A program made the position numbers and the translations under genes. Of a DNA stretch of 64,000 nucleotides, positions 47,504 through 57,507 are shown piece after piece (the stretch's first letter is position 1; the number at the start of each line of letters is the position of its first letter). The stretch is from assembly GCF_008806975.1 (NCBI RefSeq), contig NZ_CP031728.1, forward strand, positions 2,997,501-3,061,500, in the 5' to 3' direction. The DNA comes from Cellvibrio sp. KY-GH-1 (lineage in GTDB: Bacteria > Pseudomonadota > Gammaproteobacteria > Pseudomonadales > Cellvibrionaceae). The notes under the pieces were generated by a model. The model saw nothing but the letters and a program-made list of their open reading frames with translations, was not told the origin of the DNA and searched no databases.

Positions 47504-49843
47504 ATGACCAGCTTGCCGAGTATTGCCAAACGCATCGCCGATGAATTAAACGTTCAAGAACAACAAGTTAGCGCCGCTGTGGGGCTGTTGGATGAAGGCG
47601 CAACCGTACCCTTTATCTCGCGCTACCGGAAAGAGGTAACCGGCGGGCTGGACGACTCACAAATGCGTACACTGGAAGAGCGCTTGCGCTACCTGCGCGA
47701 GCTGGAAGAACGCCGCGCGGCCATCCTGAAATCTATTGGCGAACAGGGCAAACTGACCCCGGAGCTGGAGCACGAGGTATCCATCGCCGATACCAAAAAC
47801 CGCCTGGAAGACTTGTACCTGCCCTACAAACCCAAGCGTCGCACCAAGGGCCAGATCGCCAAAGAAGCCGGGCTGGAACCATTGGCGGAAGCACTGCTCG
47901 CCGACCCAACTCTCGCCCCCGATGTGGAAGCGGCAAAATATTTCAATGCCGAGCACAGTATTAACGATGTGAAATCCGCCCTCGACGGAGCCAAGTACAT
48001 CCTCATGGAAAAGTTCAGTGAAGATGCAGAATTGCTCGGTCGCCTGCGACATTTCCTGCACAACGAAGCCACCTTTACTGCACGCGCGGTGCCGGAAAAA
48101 GCCAACGACACCTCGCAAGAAGTACAAAAATTCCGCGATTATTTTGAACACGACGAACCGCTCAAATCCGTGCCGTCGCATCGTGCACTTGCCATGTTCC
48201 GCGGCCGCAATGAAGGCGTGTTGAGCATCAGCATTAAAGTGGGCGATGACGACGCCAATGCGGTGAGCAAAGGCCACCCTTGCGAAACCATGATCGCCGA
48301 GCACTGGCAAGTACAGGACAAAGGCCGCGCGGCCGATGGCTGGCTCGCGGAAGTAGTGCGCTGGACCTGGCGAGTAAAATTATTAACGCATTTGGAAACT
48401 GATTTACTCGGAGAGCTGCGCGAAAAAGCCGAAGAAGAAGCAATTAAAGTATTCGCATCCAATTTAAAAGATTTACTGCTGGCGGCCCCTGCCGGGCAAA
48501 AAGCGACTATCGGTTTAGACCCAGGTATGCGTACCGGCGTGAAAGTCGCGGTGGTAGATGCGACCGGCAAAGTACTCGACCACTGCGTCATGTACCCAAC
48601 GCCGCCGCTGAATAAAATTGCTGAATCCGAAGCGATTCTGGTACACCTGTGCAACAAACATAACGTGGGGTTGATCGCAATTGGCAACGGCACTGCATCG
48701 CGCGAAACCGAAAAATTCGCCAAAGATGTGTTGAAAAGACACAGCGATATTAAAGCCAGCACGGTAATTGTCAGCGAAGCCGGCGCCTCGGTTTACTCTG
48801 CCTCTGAATATGCAGCAAAAGAATTTCCGGATTTGGACGTTACTATTCGCGGCGCAATTTCCATTGCACGCCGCTTGCAAGATCCGCTGGCGGAACTGGT
48901 AAAAATTGATCCTAAATCCATTGGTGTTGGCCAATATCAGCACGATGTATCTCAATCACAATTGGCACGCTCACTCGATGCAGTTGTAGAGGACTGCGTG
49001 AACGCCGTGGGTGTAGAAGTGAACACTGCATCAGCAGCCTTGCTCGCACGGGTATCCGGTTTGAATACCACTCTCGCTAACAATATTGTGGAATTCCGCA
49101 ACCAGAACGGCGTATTTGCCTCGCGCGCAGCACTGAAAAAAGTCCCACGCTTCGGTGAAAAAACCTTTGAACAAGCAGCAGGATTTTTGCGCGTTGCCGG
49201 TGGCGACAATCCGCTCGATGCATCAGCTGTGCACCCGGAATCTTATTCAGTGGTAGAAAAAATCGCGCAGAAAAATACGCGAGAGTTAAAAGGCCTGATT
49301 GGCGACTCATCATTCTTGCGAGGATTAAAAGCAGCGGACTATACCGATGAAAAATTCGGTGTGCCCACCGTGACCGACATCATCAAAGAATTGGATAAAC
49401 CCGGCCGCGACCCGCGCCCGGAATTTAAAACAGCGCAGTTCCAGGATGGAGTGGAAGAAATTACTGACTTGGTGCCCGGTATGATTCTGGAAGGCACAGT
49501 GACCAACGTCACCAACTTCGGTGCCTTTGTCGATATAGGTGTGCATCAGGATGGACTGGTCCATATTTCTGCCCTGTCACACAACTTTATTAAAGACCCG
49601 CGCGAAGCGGTAAAAGCCGGCGATATTGTTAAAGCCAAGGTGATGGAAGTGGACGTACCGCGTAAGCGTATTGCACTATCCTTGCGCCTTGACGATACTC
49701 CGGGCGAAAAGGTGGAAGCTGGCAATAAAGGCGGAAATCGCCCCTCACAAAACCAACAGCGCGCTGCGCAGAAAAACAATCCCGCACCGGCCAGCACCGG
49801 CAGCTTGGGCGCGTTACTGCAGCAGGCAATGAAAAAGAAATAG
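47504..49843 (+). CDS. tex: Transcription accessory protein Tex
   Basis: Tex is a conserved RNA-binding protein related to eukaryotic Spt6. The 779-residue chain shows the helical N-terminal domain ([20 protein letters not shown]), the YqgF/RNase H-like domain ([17 protein letters not shown] near 365-381), helix-hairpin-helix motifs ([17 protein letters not shown]) and a C-terminal S1 domain ([20 protein letters not shown]) with a low-complexity Asn/Gln tail. The ATG at 47504 ([12 protein letters not shown]) is chosen on family length; a longer frame from 47393 is not conserved. A terminator follows at 49856. Confidence 0.95.
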   Translation: MTSLPSIAKRIADELNVQEQQVSAAVGLLDEGATVPFISRYRKEVTGGLDDSQMRTLEERLRYLRELEERRAAILKSIGEQGKLTPELEHEVSIADTKNRLEDLYLPYKPKRRTKGQIAKEAGLEPLAEALLADPTLAPDVEAAKYFNAEHSINDVKSALDGAKYILMEKFSEDAELLGRLRHFLHNEATFTARAVPEKANDTSQEVQKFRDYFEHDEPLKSVPSHRALAMFRGRNEGVLSISIKVGDDDANAVSKGHPCETMIAEHWQVQDKGRAADGWLAEVVRWTWRVKLLTHLETDLLGELREKAEEEAIKVFASNLKDLLLAAPAGQKATIGLDPGMRTGVKVAVVDATGKVLDHCVMYPTPPLNKIAESEAILVHLCNKHNVGLIAIGNGTASRETEKFAKDVLKRHSDIKASTVIVSEAGASVYSASEYAAKEFPDLDVTIRGAISIARRLQDPLAELVKIDPKSIGVGQYQHDVSQSQLARSLDAVVEDCVNAVGVEVNTASAALLARVSGLNTTLANNIVEFRNQNGVFASRAALKKVPRFGEKTFEQAAGFLRVAGGDNPLDASAVHPESYSVVEKIAQKNTRELKGLIGDSSFLRGLKAADYTDEKFGVPTVTDIIKELDKPGRDPRPEFKTAQFQDGVEEITDLVPGMILEGTVTNVTNFGAFVDIGVHQDGLVHISALSHNFIKDPREAVKAGDIVKAKVMEVDVPRKRIALSLRLDDTPGEKVEAGNKGGNRPSQNQQRAAQKNNPAPASTGSLGALLQQAMKKK

Positions 49844-49855
49844 TAGTAACCAAAA

Positions 49856-49892
49856 GCCCGTTACCAACGGTTGTGGTAACGGGCAATTTTTT
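49856..49892 (+). terminator. Terminator of tex
   Basis: A 10-bp stem GCCCGTTACC ... GGTAACGGGC (49856-49884) is followed by AATTTTTT, 13 bases past the tex stop. Confidence 0.92.
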
Positions 49893-49915
49893 CTCTAATT
49901 TAAAGTAGCTATCGA

Positions 49916-50254
49916 ATGAGCAATTTACCCCAGTGCCCCAAATGTAATTCTGAATATACCTATGAAGACGGCGACAATTACGTTTGCCCGGAATGCGCTC
50001 ATGAGTGGCCAAAATCTGCCAGCTCGTCCGATGAAGACAAAATTATAGTGCGTGATGCCAACGGCAATTTGCTCGCTGACGGGGACAACGCCACTGTCAT
50101 TAAAGATTTAAAAATTAAAGGCACCTCATCAGTGATCAAAGTCGGCACTAAAGTAAAAATTGTACGACTGGTAGAAGGCGATCACGATCTGGATTGCAAA
50201 GTCGATGGTCATGGAGCCATGATGCTGAAATCAGAATTTGTTAAGAAGGCCTAA
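49916..50254 (+). CDS. yjdM: PhnA/YjdM-type zinc-ribbon protein
   Basis: The 112-residue protein has an N-terminal zinc ribbon with cysteine pairs Cys7/Cys10 and Cys24/Cys27 (CPKC ... CPEC) followed by a small beta-barrel with [21 protein letters not shown] and the conserved end [19 protein letters not shown]. This matches the YjdM (formerly PhnA) family, whose role is not established despite the old link to phosphonates. It has its own start after the tex terminator. Confidence 0.93.
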   Translation: MSNLPQCPKCNSEYTYEDGDNYVCPECAHEWPKSASSSDEDKIIVRDANGNLLADGDNATVIKDLKIKGTSSVIKVGTKVKIVRLVEGDHDLDCKVDGHGAMMLKSEFVKKA

Positions 50255-50296
50255 GTATTTAAGAATCGGATCACCAGTTGCACTCAAGGACACACA

Positions 50297-50794
50297 ATGG
50301 AAGTTAGTAAAAAGGCGATAATAATTGGGGCTAGCTTGTTTATTCTGGGTGGACTCAGTGTTTACCTGCTAACCCCTAAAGGGCAGCCGTTACACGCAAC
50401 ACCTGCACACCAACAAAACAATAGCGCAATGCAGGCCGCAATCGCCCAAATTGAACAAAAAGGTACGTCACCCACAGATACATCCAACGTATCTGAAACT
50501 TCCTCTATAGATGAGGCTACAACAGAAATGACGCACGCCGCATTTCTTGCAGAGGCGGAAGCTCGCCGGGAAGAAAAGCTGGAAAATAAAACTGAGGCTG
50601 AGCGACTGGCAAAACTATTAAAAGCAAAACAAAATAGTGTGGAATGCAAATTCTGGAGGCAACAGCAAAAAACAACCAGTGCCGCCGCGAAAATAGAAGA
50701 AAAGATTAATTATTACTGCACATTAACGGAAAACACTAGCAGCAGCGCACAACCAACGCCTGAGCCAAACCATCCAACCGCTGAAATTAACTAA
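50297..50794 (+). CDS. Membrane-anchored small protein of unknown function
   Basis: The 165-residue product has one N-terminal transmembrane segment (AIIIGASLFILGGLSVYLL, about 7-25), a polar Gln/Thr/Ser-rich stretch, and a predicted charged helix (AFLAEAEARREEKLENKTEAERLAKLL, given here by its ends near residues 82-108). Two cysteines (VECKF and YYCTL) lie in the last third. No family is recognised. The ATG follows AAGGACA, 42 bases after the yjdM stop, and a terminator follows. Confidence 0.7.
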   Translation: MEVSKKAIIIGASLFILGGLSVYLLTPKGQPLHATPAHQQNNSAMQAAIAQIEQKGTSPTDTSNVSETSSIDEATTEMTHAAFLAEAEARREEKLENKTEAERLAKLLKAKQNSVECKFWRQQQKTTSAAAKIEEKINYYCTLTENTSSSAQPTPEPNHPTAEIN

Positions 50795-50796
50795 AA

Positions 50797-50826
50797 AAAA
50801 CGGGCACATAAGTTGCCCGTTTTTTG
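50797..50826. terminator. Bidirectional terminator
   Basis: ACGGGCA-cataagt-TGCCCGT (50800-50820) has an A8 run on one side and T6 on the other. It serves the small membrane protein gene (+) and the outer-membrane barrel gene (-). Confidence 0.9.
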
Positions 50827-50848
50827 CGTTCTGCAATTGGCGGCTTAT

Positions 50849-51376
50849 TTAGAAGCGGTAGTCCACATTGACAGTAAATCCGCCCATACGAACTCGAGTC
50901 GAATTATCATCGACTTTTGCTCGTCCGTCTAAAATCATTCGATATTCCAAATTGAAATTCAAGCTGGGCGTGACCGGAAACCCAACTCCAGCACCGTAGG
51001 ATGGTCCATAGATATTAGCGTCTTCATCATCATCCATATTTTGACCTGCAGTGTAACCAAACAACAAATAAGTTTTTGCTGTGTCGTTGGAGCTCTCTGT
51101 GCGATAGTACAGCGAAGCATATACCAAGTCAGAATCACCTGCGCCGCCACCTATACGCCCCTCAACACCCACAAAGGGATTTACCTTAAACCCAGCCAAA
51201 AGCTCCTCGGCATACCAAACTTCAATTTTGCTGTCTTTAGCACCTTCCGGTTTATCTTTGTAGCGGAAATCTGCTTGCGCTATACCACCGCCCAAATAAA
51301 ACCCACCGGTCATGTTATCGCCAGCAACCGCAACCGCAGGTACACCTATGAGCAACGCAAATAACCAATTTTTCAT
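50849..51376 (-). CDS. Small outer-membrane beta-barrel protein (porin/OmpA-barrel type)
   Basis: The 175-residue protein has a signal peptide (MKNWLFALLIGVPAVAVA), then alternating strands such as GGFYLGGGIAQADFRY, GVEGRIGGG and NFNLEYRMIL, and ends with VNVDYRF, whose terminal Phe is the outer-membrane insertion signal. An eight-stranded barrel of the OmpW/OmpA-like size is expected. The surface-loop stretch QNMDDDEDAN is strongly acidic. No specific function can be given. Confidence 0.85.
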   Translation of the reverse strand: MKNWLFALLIGVPAVAVAGDNMTGGFYLGGGIAQADFRYKDKPEGAKDSKIEVWYAEELLAGFKVNPFVGVEGRIGGGAGDSDLVYASLYYRTESSNDTAKTYLLFGYTAGQNMDDDEDANIYGPSYGAGVGFPVTPSLNFNLEYRMILDGRAKVDDNSTRVRMGGFTVNVDYRF

Positions 51377-51500
51377 CGTTTGATTCCTTTAGCTTTAATA
51401 ATCAGGCCCAATTTGGCTGGCGCCCCAATACTGATGGCAGTTAGCCTCGCGTTGGCATAATACCTAATCCAAACACAAATTCCAGCGTAGTCGTCGACAT

Positions 51501-52268
51501 CTACCAACTCAACAACCCCAAAGCACCTTCGTAACTTAGCTTAATTCCCGCCAACAGCAAAAAACCGTAGCTAACCCAGTAAAACACCTGGTCAGAAACG
51601 CGGTGATGCAAATATACCCCGAGCATTACGCCTAGCGGAGCCAGGGGCAACAACACCAAGGAGGTATAAAAAGATTCGCTGTTGATTTGCCCCAGCCATA
51701 CATAGGGGATCAATTTTATGAAGTTGATAATCGCGAAAAACAAGATCGTAGTACCCGCCAGGGCAGACTTGGACAAATGTTGTGGCAATAAATAAATTGC
51801 CACTGGCGGACCACCGGCATGTGCAATATAACTCACATAACCTGCGATTGTCCCCCAAAAACTGCCCGCGATTTTGTTTGGCGGGCGCACTTGCAGCTGC
51901 TCTAAAAATCGCTTTCCCCACAAGTAATGAGCGACAAAGTAGATGGCTAGGAGTCCGATAATAAGTCGGATCCAATCCACGTTGGTCATCTCAAAGGTAA
52001 GCGCACCCGCGACAGTACCCAACAAAGCGCCGGGCAATAAAATTTTTAAGTTGAGTTTGTCCCAAGTGCCACGAAAGCTCCACAAGCTTACCGCATCCAT
52101 ACTGCATAAAATGGGCAGCAAAATGGCAGCCGCCAAGCGCGGATCAATCATCAAGGCTAATAAAGGAACGGCAAGTGTGCCAAAGCCGCCGCCAAAGCCG
52201 CCTTTGGACATACCGACTAAAATTACAACGGGAACAGCAAGGCTATAAAAAAGAGGGTCTGAAATCAT
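51501..52268 (-). CDS. TauE/SafE-family membrane permease
   Basis: A 255-residue membrane protein with about eight hydrophobic segments. SKGGFGGGFGTLAVPLLALM near the N terminus and the second-half repeat GYVSYIAHAGGPPVAIYLLP are the two halves of the TauE/SafE signature. Members export sulfite, sulfoacetate or related anions; the substrate here is unknown. No sulfur-metabolism genes are adjacent. Confidence 0.9.
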   Translation of the reverse strand: MISDPLFYSLAVPVVILVGMSKGGFGGGFGTLAVPLLALMIDPRLAAAILLPILCSMDAVSLWSFRGTWDKLNLKILLPGALLGTVAGALTFEMTNVDWIRLIIGLLAIYFVAHYLWGKRFLEQLQVRPPNKIAGSFWGTIAGYVSYIAHAGGPPVAIYLLPQHLSKSALAGTTILFFAIINFIKLIPYVWLGQINSESFYTSLVLLPLAPLGVMLGVYLHHRVSDQVFYWVSYGFLLLAGIKLSYEGALGLLSW

Positions 52269-52367
52269 CTGCTAGATCATATGGTTCGCAAAAGACAACT
52301 AGCATGACGAGATGAAAGGAAATTATCCAGCACTATCCCTGTGCGCAAATAATCTGATGAGAGCAAA

Positions 52368-52892
52368 TTACTCCAGTGTTACCGGATAATAATCGTACTC
52401 ACAATAGCCGGAATTGGAATCACAAACCTCTAACAACAAGTAAACCAACTGCGGCACCTTACTCACTAGCGGATAGATATCCCGCTCAACACCGGAGCCA
52501 TCGCAGGACATGTAGAAATCGTTGGTGTACTCACATATCCAGTTGCCGCCCTGATCGCAACGACGGCCGGCACCACAAACCTGCGAATGAATTTTCAAGC
52601 TATTAGTGAGCGATGGGCGATCGTTAATCCGCAGCGTGACGGTGTAATCTTCCAAGCTGTTTACCTGCCAGAATACATCGAACAATCCATCGTACAAATA
52701 GGGGCTCAGCGCAAGCGCTGGATGATTGGGTTTGGCGGTGTCGGTATCGTAACTATCGATCAAATCAAACACGCGCAACTCAGGCACGTAATCATCGTGA
52801 TGCGGATCATCGACCGCGTGCGACTCGCCTCCACATCCGGACATGGCTAGAGAACAGAGCGCGATAATTGCGGTCGATAGAATTTTTTTCAT
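52368..52892 (-). CDS. Lipoprotein of unknown function
   Basis: The 174-residue product has a lipoprotein signal with lipobox MSGC (Cys20) and then a beta-rich domain with six or more cysteines in the second half (SQVCGAGRRCDQGG, WICEY, MSCDG, EVCDSNSGYCEYDYY), likely forming disulfides. I do not recognise the family. A good site (AACGGAG) precedes the ATG. It stands alone between the TauE-type gene and a small hypothetical gene. Confidence 0.78.
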   Translation of the reverse strand: MKKILSTAIIALCSLAMSGCGGESHAVDDPHHDDYVPELRVFDLIDSYDTDTAKPNHPALALSPYLYDGLFDVFWQVNSLEDYTVTLRINDRPSLTNSLKIHSQVCGAGRRCDQGGNWICEYTNDFYMSCDGSGVERDIYPLVSKVPQLVYLLLEVCDSNSGYCEYDYYPVTLE

Positions 52893-52974
52893 GGCACCAA
52901 CTCCGTTAGGTTTACGGTATTGATGCTAGGATCTTGCGACTGAATCCATCCTGAATAATTCTTTCGCCACTCAA

Positions 52975-53295
52975 TTAATGACGAATATGCAATTGCGGCT
53001 TGAGGTTCACTGAACCATCTTCTTCCAGAACGGCGTGCTGGGTAGATTCAGGATTACTTACCACCACAATCGGCTGCATAAATAGCGGTCGCCGCACAAA
53101 CCACAAATGCCAGCCAAAACTTTCCAGGCTGTGTAACGCCAGCAATTGTAATTCATTCAGATAACGCCCCAGATCTATGGGGACAGCTTTATGAATACCG
53201 CGACGGTCATCAACCACATGTTGCAACCGCTCGGCCAGAGAAGACTTTCCAACAGGCTTGGAAGTACCAGCAACTGAATTATGTAATTCCCGCAT
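52975..53295 (-). CDS. Small conserved-looking protein of unknown function
   Basis: The 106-residue protein has no signal peptide or membrane segment. The C-terminal half (WFVRRPLFMQPIVVVSNPES through the end) looks like a compact beta-rich domain. A strong AAGGGAG site precedes the ATG at 53295, which supports a real gene. No function can be assigned. Confidence 0.7.
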   Translation of the reverse strand: MRELHNSVAGTSKPVGKSSLAERLQHVVDDRRGIHKAVPIDLGRYLNELQLLALHSLESFGWHLWFVRRPLFMQPIVVVSNPESTQHAVLEEDGSVNLKPQLHIRH

Positions 53296-53556
53296 ACCAC
53301 AACTCCCTTAGTTGATTGAGAACGCCTGTAGCTACGGAAGTACCAACCAACATAAACCGTGACAGGCTTCACATCAGTGTCGTTAGAATAATCATTTTTG
53401 TCAAAAACCATCTTGGAATATCAAGTCATCCACTCAGCATGGTTTTACATAATTATTCTGTTGCCGCTCGTGTTTAGCCGCTAGAATTTACACCCAAATC
53501 AATAAGATGGTTGTTCGGTCGTGCACTCACCCATTCCTCTGTGGAGCCCCAAACCA

Positions 53557-54024
53557 ATGAACCTAAGCCCTACCTTAAAGTATCTGTTCGCGTCGGCAAG
53601 CCTGCTGGCAAGCTTTATTAGCCCACCACTGCTAGCTGCAGACAGCGAGGCTAATGTTGTAGATAAGAAAGTCGCAGCCCTGCGGCTTGCCATGATTGAC
53701 GCCGATGCCAAAGCCCTGAAAGCGCTCTCTTCACCCATGCTGAGCTATGGCCACTCCGGCGGTCACATCGAAAACCAGGCAGAATTTATCGAGAAAATTG
53801 TCAGTGGAAAATCCGACTTTGTAACTATGGATTTGAGTGAGCAGACCATCAGTATTTCCGGTGACACCGCATTGGTTCGCCATATTCTCAATGCTGATAT
53901 TAAAGATGGCGGCGCAGCCAACACCATCAAACTGGGTGTGTTGTTGGTATGGCAAAAACAACAGGGTGAATGGAAGCTGCTAGCGCGTCAGGCATTTAAA
54001 TTTCCACCACCCATAACGCAATAA
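53557..54024 (+). CDS. NTF2-like (DUF4440/SnoaL-type) secreted protein
   Basis: From the ATG at 53557 the product is 155 residues with a signal peptide (to about LLAA). A cone-shaped NTF2-like domain follows: VAALRLAMIDADAKALKAL, YGHSGGHIENQAEFIEKIVS, ALVRHILNADI and LLVWQKQQGEWKLLARQA. This fold binds small ligands or acts as a scaffold. An upstream GTG at 53521 is possible but gives a poorer signal peptide. The GST gene starts 13 bases downstream, so the two are co-transcribed. Confidence 0.85.
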   Translation: MNLSPTLKYLFASASLLASFISPPLLAADSEANVVDKKVAALRLAMIDADAKALKALSSPMLSYGHSGGHIENQAEFIEKIVSGKSDFVTMDLSEQTISISGDTALVRHILNADIKDGGAANTIKLGVLLVWQKQQGEWKLLARQAFKFPPPITQ

Positions 54025-54037
54025 GCGCGAGGTCATT

Positions 54038-54598
54038 ATGAAACTCTATGGCAGTTTTACATCACCGTTCGTAAGACATGTGCGCATGGTTTTACTGGAA
54101 ACCGGTTTACCCTGTGAATTTATAGAAACCGATCAAGCAGGTAGCGCCGCTAAATCACCCACAAAACGTGTTCCGTTTTTGGAGGATGGCGAAACATTTT
54201 TAACCGACTCCAGCTCAATTATTAAATATCTGCGCGAGAAAGCCGGGCAGGAATTTTGTAAAACTGCCAAGGAGTTGGATGAGTTTTGTTTAGTGAATAC
54301 CGCTCTGGACACTACGGTGAATTTATTTTTTATCAAGCGCGACGAAGTGGATATTCAAACGATTCCCTACTTGCAACGCCAGGCGGCGCGAATTGAATCC
54401 ACGGTTGCAGAACTCAACCAGCTACAATTGCCCGTAGCACCACCTTATACCGACGCACAGTTACGACTAGCGTGTTATATCGGCTGGTGCAAATTACGCA
54501 AGCAGGTAGATTTCACTCAACATACCACGCTGGAAAATTTTTATTCCGGCATTCAAGCGTATCCCGCATTTCAATCCACCCAACCACCGCAAAGTTAA
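54038..54598 (+). CDS. Glutathione S-transferase family protein
   Basis: The 186-residue protein has the N-terminal thioredoxin-fold domain (MKLYGSFTSPFVRHVRMVL, KRVPFLEDG and TDSSSIIKYL, the last giving the glutathione gamma-glutamyl contact) and a short all-helical C-terminal domain. The catalytic position in the first loop is SPFVR, as in many bacterial GSTs. The substrate is unknown. It follows the NTF2-like gene by 13 bases. Confidence 0.88.
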   Translation: MKLYGSFTSPFVRHVRMVLLETGLPCEFIETDQAGSAAKSPTKRVPFLEDGETFLTDSSSIIKYLREKAGQEFCKTAKELDEFCLVNTALDTTVNLFFIKRDEVDIQTIPYLQRQAARIESTVAELNQLQLPVAPPYTDAQLRLACYIGWCKLRKQVDFTQHTTLENFYSGIQAYPAFQSTQPPQS

Positions 54599-54630
54599 AA
54601 AAAATGCCGAGCAATAACTCTGCTCGGCAT
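54596..54630. terminator. Terminator between GST and the 54664-55401 gene
   Basis: ATGCCGAGC ... GCTCGGCAT (54604-54630) has a T8 run on the minus strand and so mainly ends the minus-strand gene. The plus side has only TCTCTT. Confidence 0.85.
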
Positions 54631-54663
54631 CTCTTGTATCCATTTAACATAACAAATACACGC

Positions 54664-55401
54664 TTACTCGTGAATTTTCACGTTCGCATCGCGCGCCACA
54701 TACAAACTCACCACTCCCTCACTCACATCCGGTGCAGAAACCACCATGCTTTTATCAATTGACAATTGATTATTATTTAACGCTTGAGAAAACGATTCCA
54801 TAATCTTATTGGCTTGCTCAATATCGCTTATGGCTACCTTTATTTGACAACGCCGCGATTTACAGACAATCGATTGTGCTGTCACGTTGCCTGCCAAAGC
54901 ATCTGACTCCAGCAAGTTGTAAAGCCTTGACTCGTAATCTACAGCCCATTGGCTATCTACCGCCTCATTTTCAAACTTTGCCGCCAAATCTTTTACGTAC
55001 CCTATCCCACTGGCAGCACCCGCAGTTTGCAAATACTGGCTAAAATCCTCCGAGTTTTTACGCGCCTTGTAGTACTCCTCCAAGCTTGCACCATCTTGTG
55101 CAATTGCAGGTAGATCACTTGCGTTGTTATTGCTCGACGCCGATTGCACACCACGCGCCGCCTGAAGATCGTTGGTTAGCTGACGATTCAACTCCTCCAA
55201 TTGACGAATGTAATCCGTATAGACACTCGTCGATTGCTGACCACTACTTTTAATACTTTCGCTCGGTAAAAAAGCACTTTTTTCACTCTCCGGCTGCTTA
55301 ACATCAGCAACCAGAAAATACGTAAGTGCGGCGCCAAGGCCAAAAGAAATAGCCGATATCGTAAATGTTTTTATCAATTCCCGTTGCCTCTCAATGAACA
55401 A
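54664..55401 (-). CDS. Membrane-anchored coiled-coil protein of unknown function
   Basis: The product (up to 245 residues) has one transmembrane segment (TISAISFGLGAALTYFLVA, about 13-31), a Ser/Gln-rich stretch, a likely coiled coil (YTDYIRQLEELNRQLTNDLQ) and a C-terminal periplasmic domain with a cysteine pair (IVCKSRRCQIKV). No ATG is available: the frame opens with TTG at 55401, and a second TTG at 55377, better placed after AGAGG, may be the real start (237 residues). No family is recognised. Confidence 0.7.
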   Translation of the reverse strand: MFIERQRELIKTFTISAISFGLGAALTYFLVADVKQPESEKSAFLPSESIKSSGQQSTSVYTDYIRQLEELNRQLTNDLQAARGVQSASSNNNASDLPAIAQDGASLEEYYKARKNSEDFSQYLQTAGAASGIGYVKDLAAKFENEAVDSQWAVDYESRLYNLLESDALAGNVTAQSIVCKSRRCQIKVAISDIEQANKIMESFSQALNNNQLSIDKSMVVSAPDVSEGVVSLYVARDANVKIHE

Positions 55402-55529
55402 TTACTCTGTTCACTGGACGAATCATGAAAACGTCACAGTGCCCACTCTAAGAAAACTGCGCGCGACTAACCAGTGAGAAATGTCACGCCGATAAAGCAA
55501 CATCCCCCTAAAGTTCTGCAGATGTTTTA

Positions 55530-56714
55530 CTAAGCCGCGCCATATACTATGCCAGGCTTGCGCAATTGTCGTGCAGTTAACAACAGCATGCCGATAGCTA
55601 ATACTAAAGCCACCAACCAAACCTGCCCAAATTGCGCAACCTGAACACGCCCTCCTAACAACAAATCTTTGATCAATATTTGTTGCCCTAAAATTGGCAC
55701 CCAGCGAAACCAGTCGGCGTAGGCACTGGGATTAAACATACTGTAAAACAGGGGCACCATAGGAATAAACACCATTAACCCCATATAGGTTTGCGCATCT
55801 TTAAAACTGCGCGCGAAAATAGAAACCAAAAATTGCAACCCTGTGGCAACAAAAGCAACGGAAATTAGCACTAACAATACTAATGCCAAATCCAGCGGCG
55901 TCACGTTTACGCGCAAGCCCAAATCATTGAAGGGCAAAAAATGAAACGCCAAAGCAAACAAAAAAACTTCTACCAGCAATACCAATACGGTTATTGAAAA
56001 AGCGTTCAACCATTTCCCCAACACCAATGAACCCGATGTCACTGGCGTGATAAGCAGAGACTCCAGTGAACGCCGCTCGCGTTCACCAGCGACCATATCT
56101 GCGCTAAAACCAACACTACTCATAAACGCCGTCAAAATTAATAGAGTGGGTAAACTCAGCATCACGAAGAAACCCATTTTTTCGTCGCTGGCGATATTCA
56201 AATCGCGCACACTCACAGGGTTAACAATGGCCGGTGAAATTCCGCGAGCAAGCAAACGCAAACTGCCCATGCGCGCGTTCCAACTCCAGATCTGCTGCCG
56301 CACAAAACTCAAACTCCCGTGCACTTTGCTATTGGTCATATCAAATACCAACGCCAACTCTACACTTTCACCTATCGCAAATTTTTCGGCGGCATCCTCG
56401 GGAATAATTAACGCATAATCCAACTTTGCCTGCTCTACCTGTTGGTAGGCATCTTCACCGACAGACTGCACATCCACGCCGCGCTCACGCAACCAATCTA
56501 TCAGCGCCGGCAATTGCTCCGCACCAACTACCGACAACTTGATCGGCTCGGTAGTGGTTGCACGTGATTGATTGCCCATATGAATAGCAAACAATGTTGA
56601 AGCCACAAAAATCCCGACAAAATACACCGGCATTAACAGCGTCATACGTAAACTTTTTTTATCGCGCAAGGCGTCGCGCCACTCTTTCGTAAATACCACC
56701 CAGATTTTATGCAT
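55530..56714 (-). CDS. ABC-2-type permease (NatB/YhaP-like)
   Basis: The 394-residue protein has an N-terminal transmembrane segment, a large extracytoplasmic domain (about 45-180) and five or six further segments from about 190. FVGICFVA-like FMSSVGFSADMVAGERERRSLESLLITPVTSGSLV carries the ABC-2 permease signature ERERRSLESLL. It resembles NatB of sodium-efflux and related ABC-2 exporters. Its ATG overlaps the ATPase gene by eight bases. The substrate is not determined. Confidence 0.87.
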   Translation of the reverse strand: MHKIWVVFTKEWRDALRDKKSLRMTLLMPVYFVGIFVASTLFAIHMGNQSRATTTEPIKLSVVGAEQLPALIDWLRERGVDVQSVGEDAYQQVEQAKLDYALIIPEDAAEKFAIGESVELALVFDMTNSKVHGSLSFVRQQIWSWNARMGSLRLLARGISPAIVNPVSVRDLNIASDEKMGFFVMLSLPTLLILTAFMSSVGFSADMVAGERERRSLESLLITPVTSGSLVLGKWLNAFSITVLVLLVEVFLFALAFHFLPFNDLGLRVNVTPLDLALVLLVLISVAFVATGLQFLVSIFARSFKDAQTYMGLMVFIPMVPLFYSMFNPSAYADWFRWVPILGQQILIKDLLLGGRVQVAQFGQVWLVALVLAIGMLLLTARQLRKPGIVYGAA

Positions 56715-57507
56715 GATTGTTCTCCGTGCTTGCGCCCGCGCTCACTAAATTCACAAAAGCGTCTTCCAGATTTTCTGCCTTGCCCGCCGCTTTAATCGCT
56801 TCCAGATTGCCGTCTGCCAAAATATCCCCCTTGTGAATGACAATAATGCGATCACACAGGCCGCTCACTTCATGCATCAAGTGGCTGGAAAAAATCACAC
56901 AACGTCCCTCGGCTTTTAATTCATGCAACAAATGGCGCACCGCACGGGTGGTAATTACATCCAAGCCGTTGGTGGGTTCATCCAACAAAATATGTTGGGG
57001 TTGATGCACTATGGCGCGCGCTAATGCGGTTTTCATTCGCTCACCCAACGAAAAGCCATCCGCCCGTCTGTCCGCAATAGATTCCATTCCCAGCCAACCA
57101 ATTAATTTGTCGATGCGCTGATCCAGCTCAGCACCAGCAATTCCTTGCAGCTCACCAAAGTAGCGAATATTTTCGCGCGCGCTCAAACGTTTATACAAAC
57201 CCGTATCATCCGGCAGCACGCCCAAATGCTGGCGGGCCAGATTGGGATTTCCGCTAACGGAAACATCATTCATCCAGACTTCGCCACTGGTAGGCTGTAG
57301 CAAACCGTAAATTAAACGCATTAGGGTCGATTTACCCGCACCGTTCAAACCGAGCAAGCCAGTAATCTCTCCATCATTCAACGTAAAACTTACATTGTTT
57401 AACGCAACAATATTTTGCGCAGCGGGCGCTTGCCGTCCAAATGGCAAGGTAATTCGCTTTACCTGTTTTGCCGGGAAGGTTTTACCAAGTTGTTCGACGC
57501 GAATCAT
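56707..57507 (-). CDS. ABC transporter ATP-binding protein (NatA-like)
   Basis: The 266-residue ATPase has Walker A GLNGAGKST (about 55-63), signature FSLGERMKTALAR, Walker B HILLDEPTNGLD and the switch histidine in FSSHLMHE. It pairs with the permease downstream (overlap of eight bases). Its start overlaps the stop of the hydrolase gene by four bases (ATGA), making a three-gene coupled unit. Confidence 0.92.
   Translation of the reverse strand: MIRVEQLGKTFPAKQVKRITLPFGRQAPAAQNIVALNNVSFTLNDGEITGLLGLNGAGKSTLMRLIYGLLQPTSGEVWMNDVSVSGNPNLARQHLGVLPDDTGLYKRLSARENIRYFGELQGIAGAELDQRIDKLIGWLGMESIADRRADGFSLGERMKTALARAIVHQPQHILLDEPTNGLDVITTRAVRHLLHELKAEGRCVIFSSHLMHEVSGLCDRIIVIHKGDILADGNLEAIKAAGKAENLEDAFVNLVSAGASTENNHA

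Noticed and set aside
53175..53411. A 78-codon minus-strand frame overlapping the 52975-53295 gene
   Set aside because: It is out of frame with the better supported gene that has a strong ribosome site.
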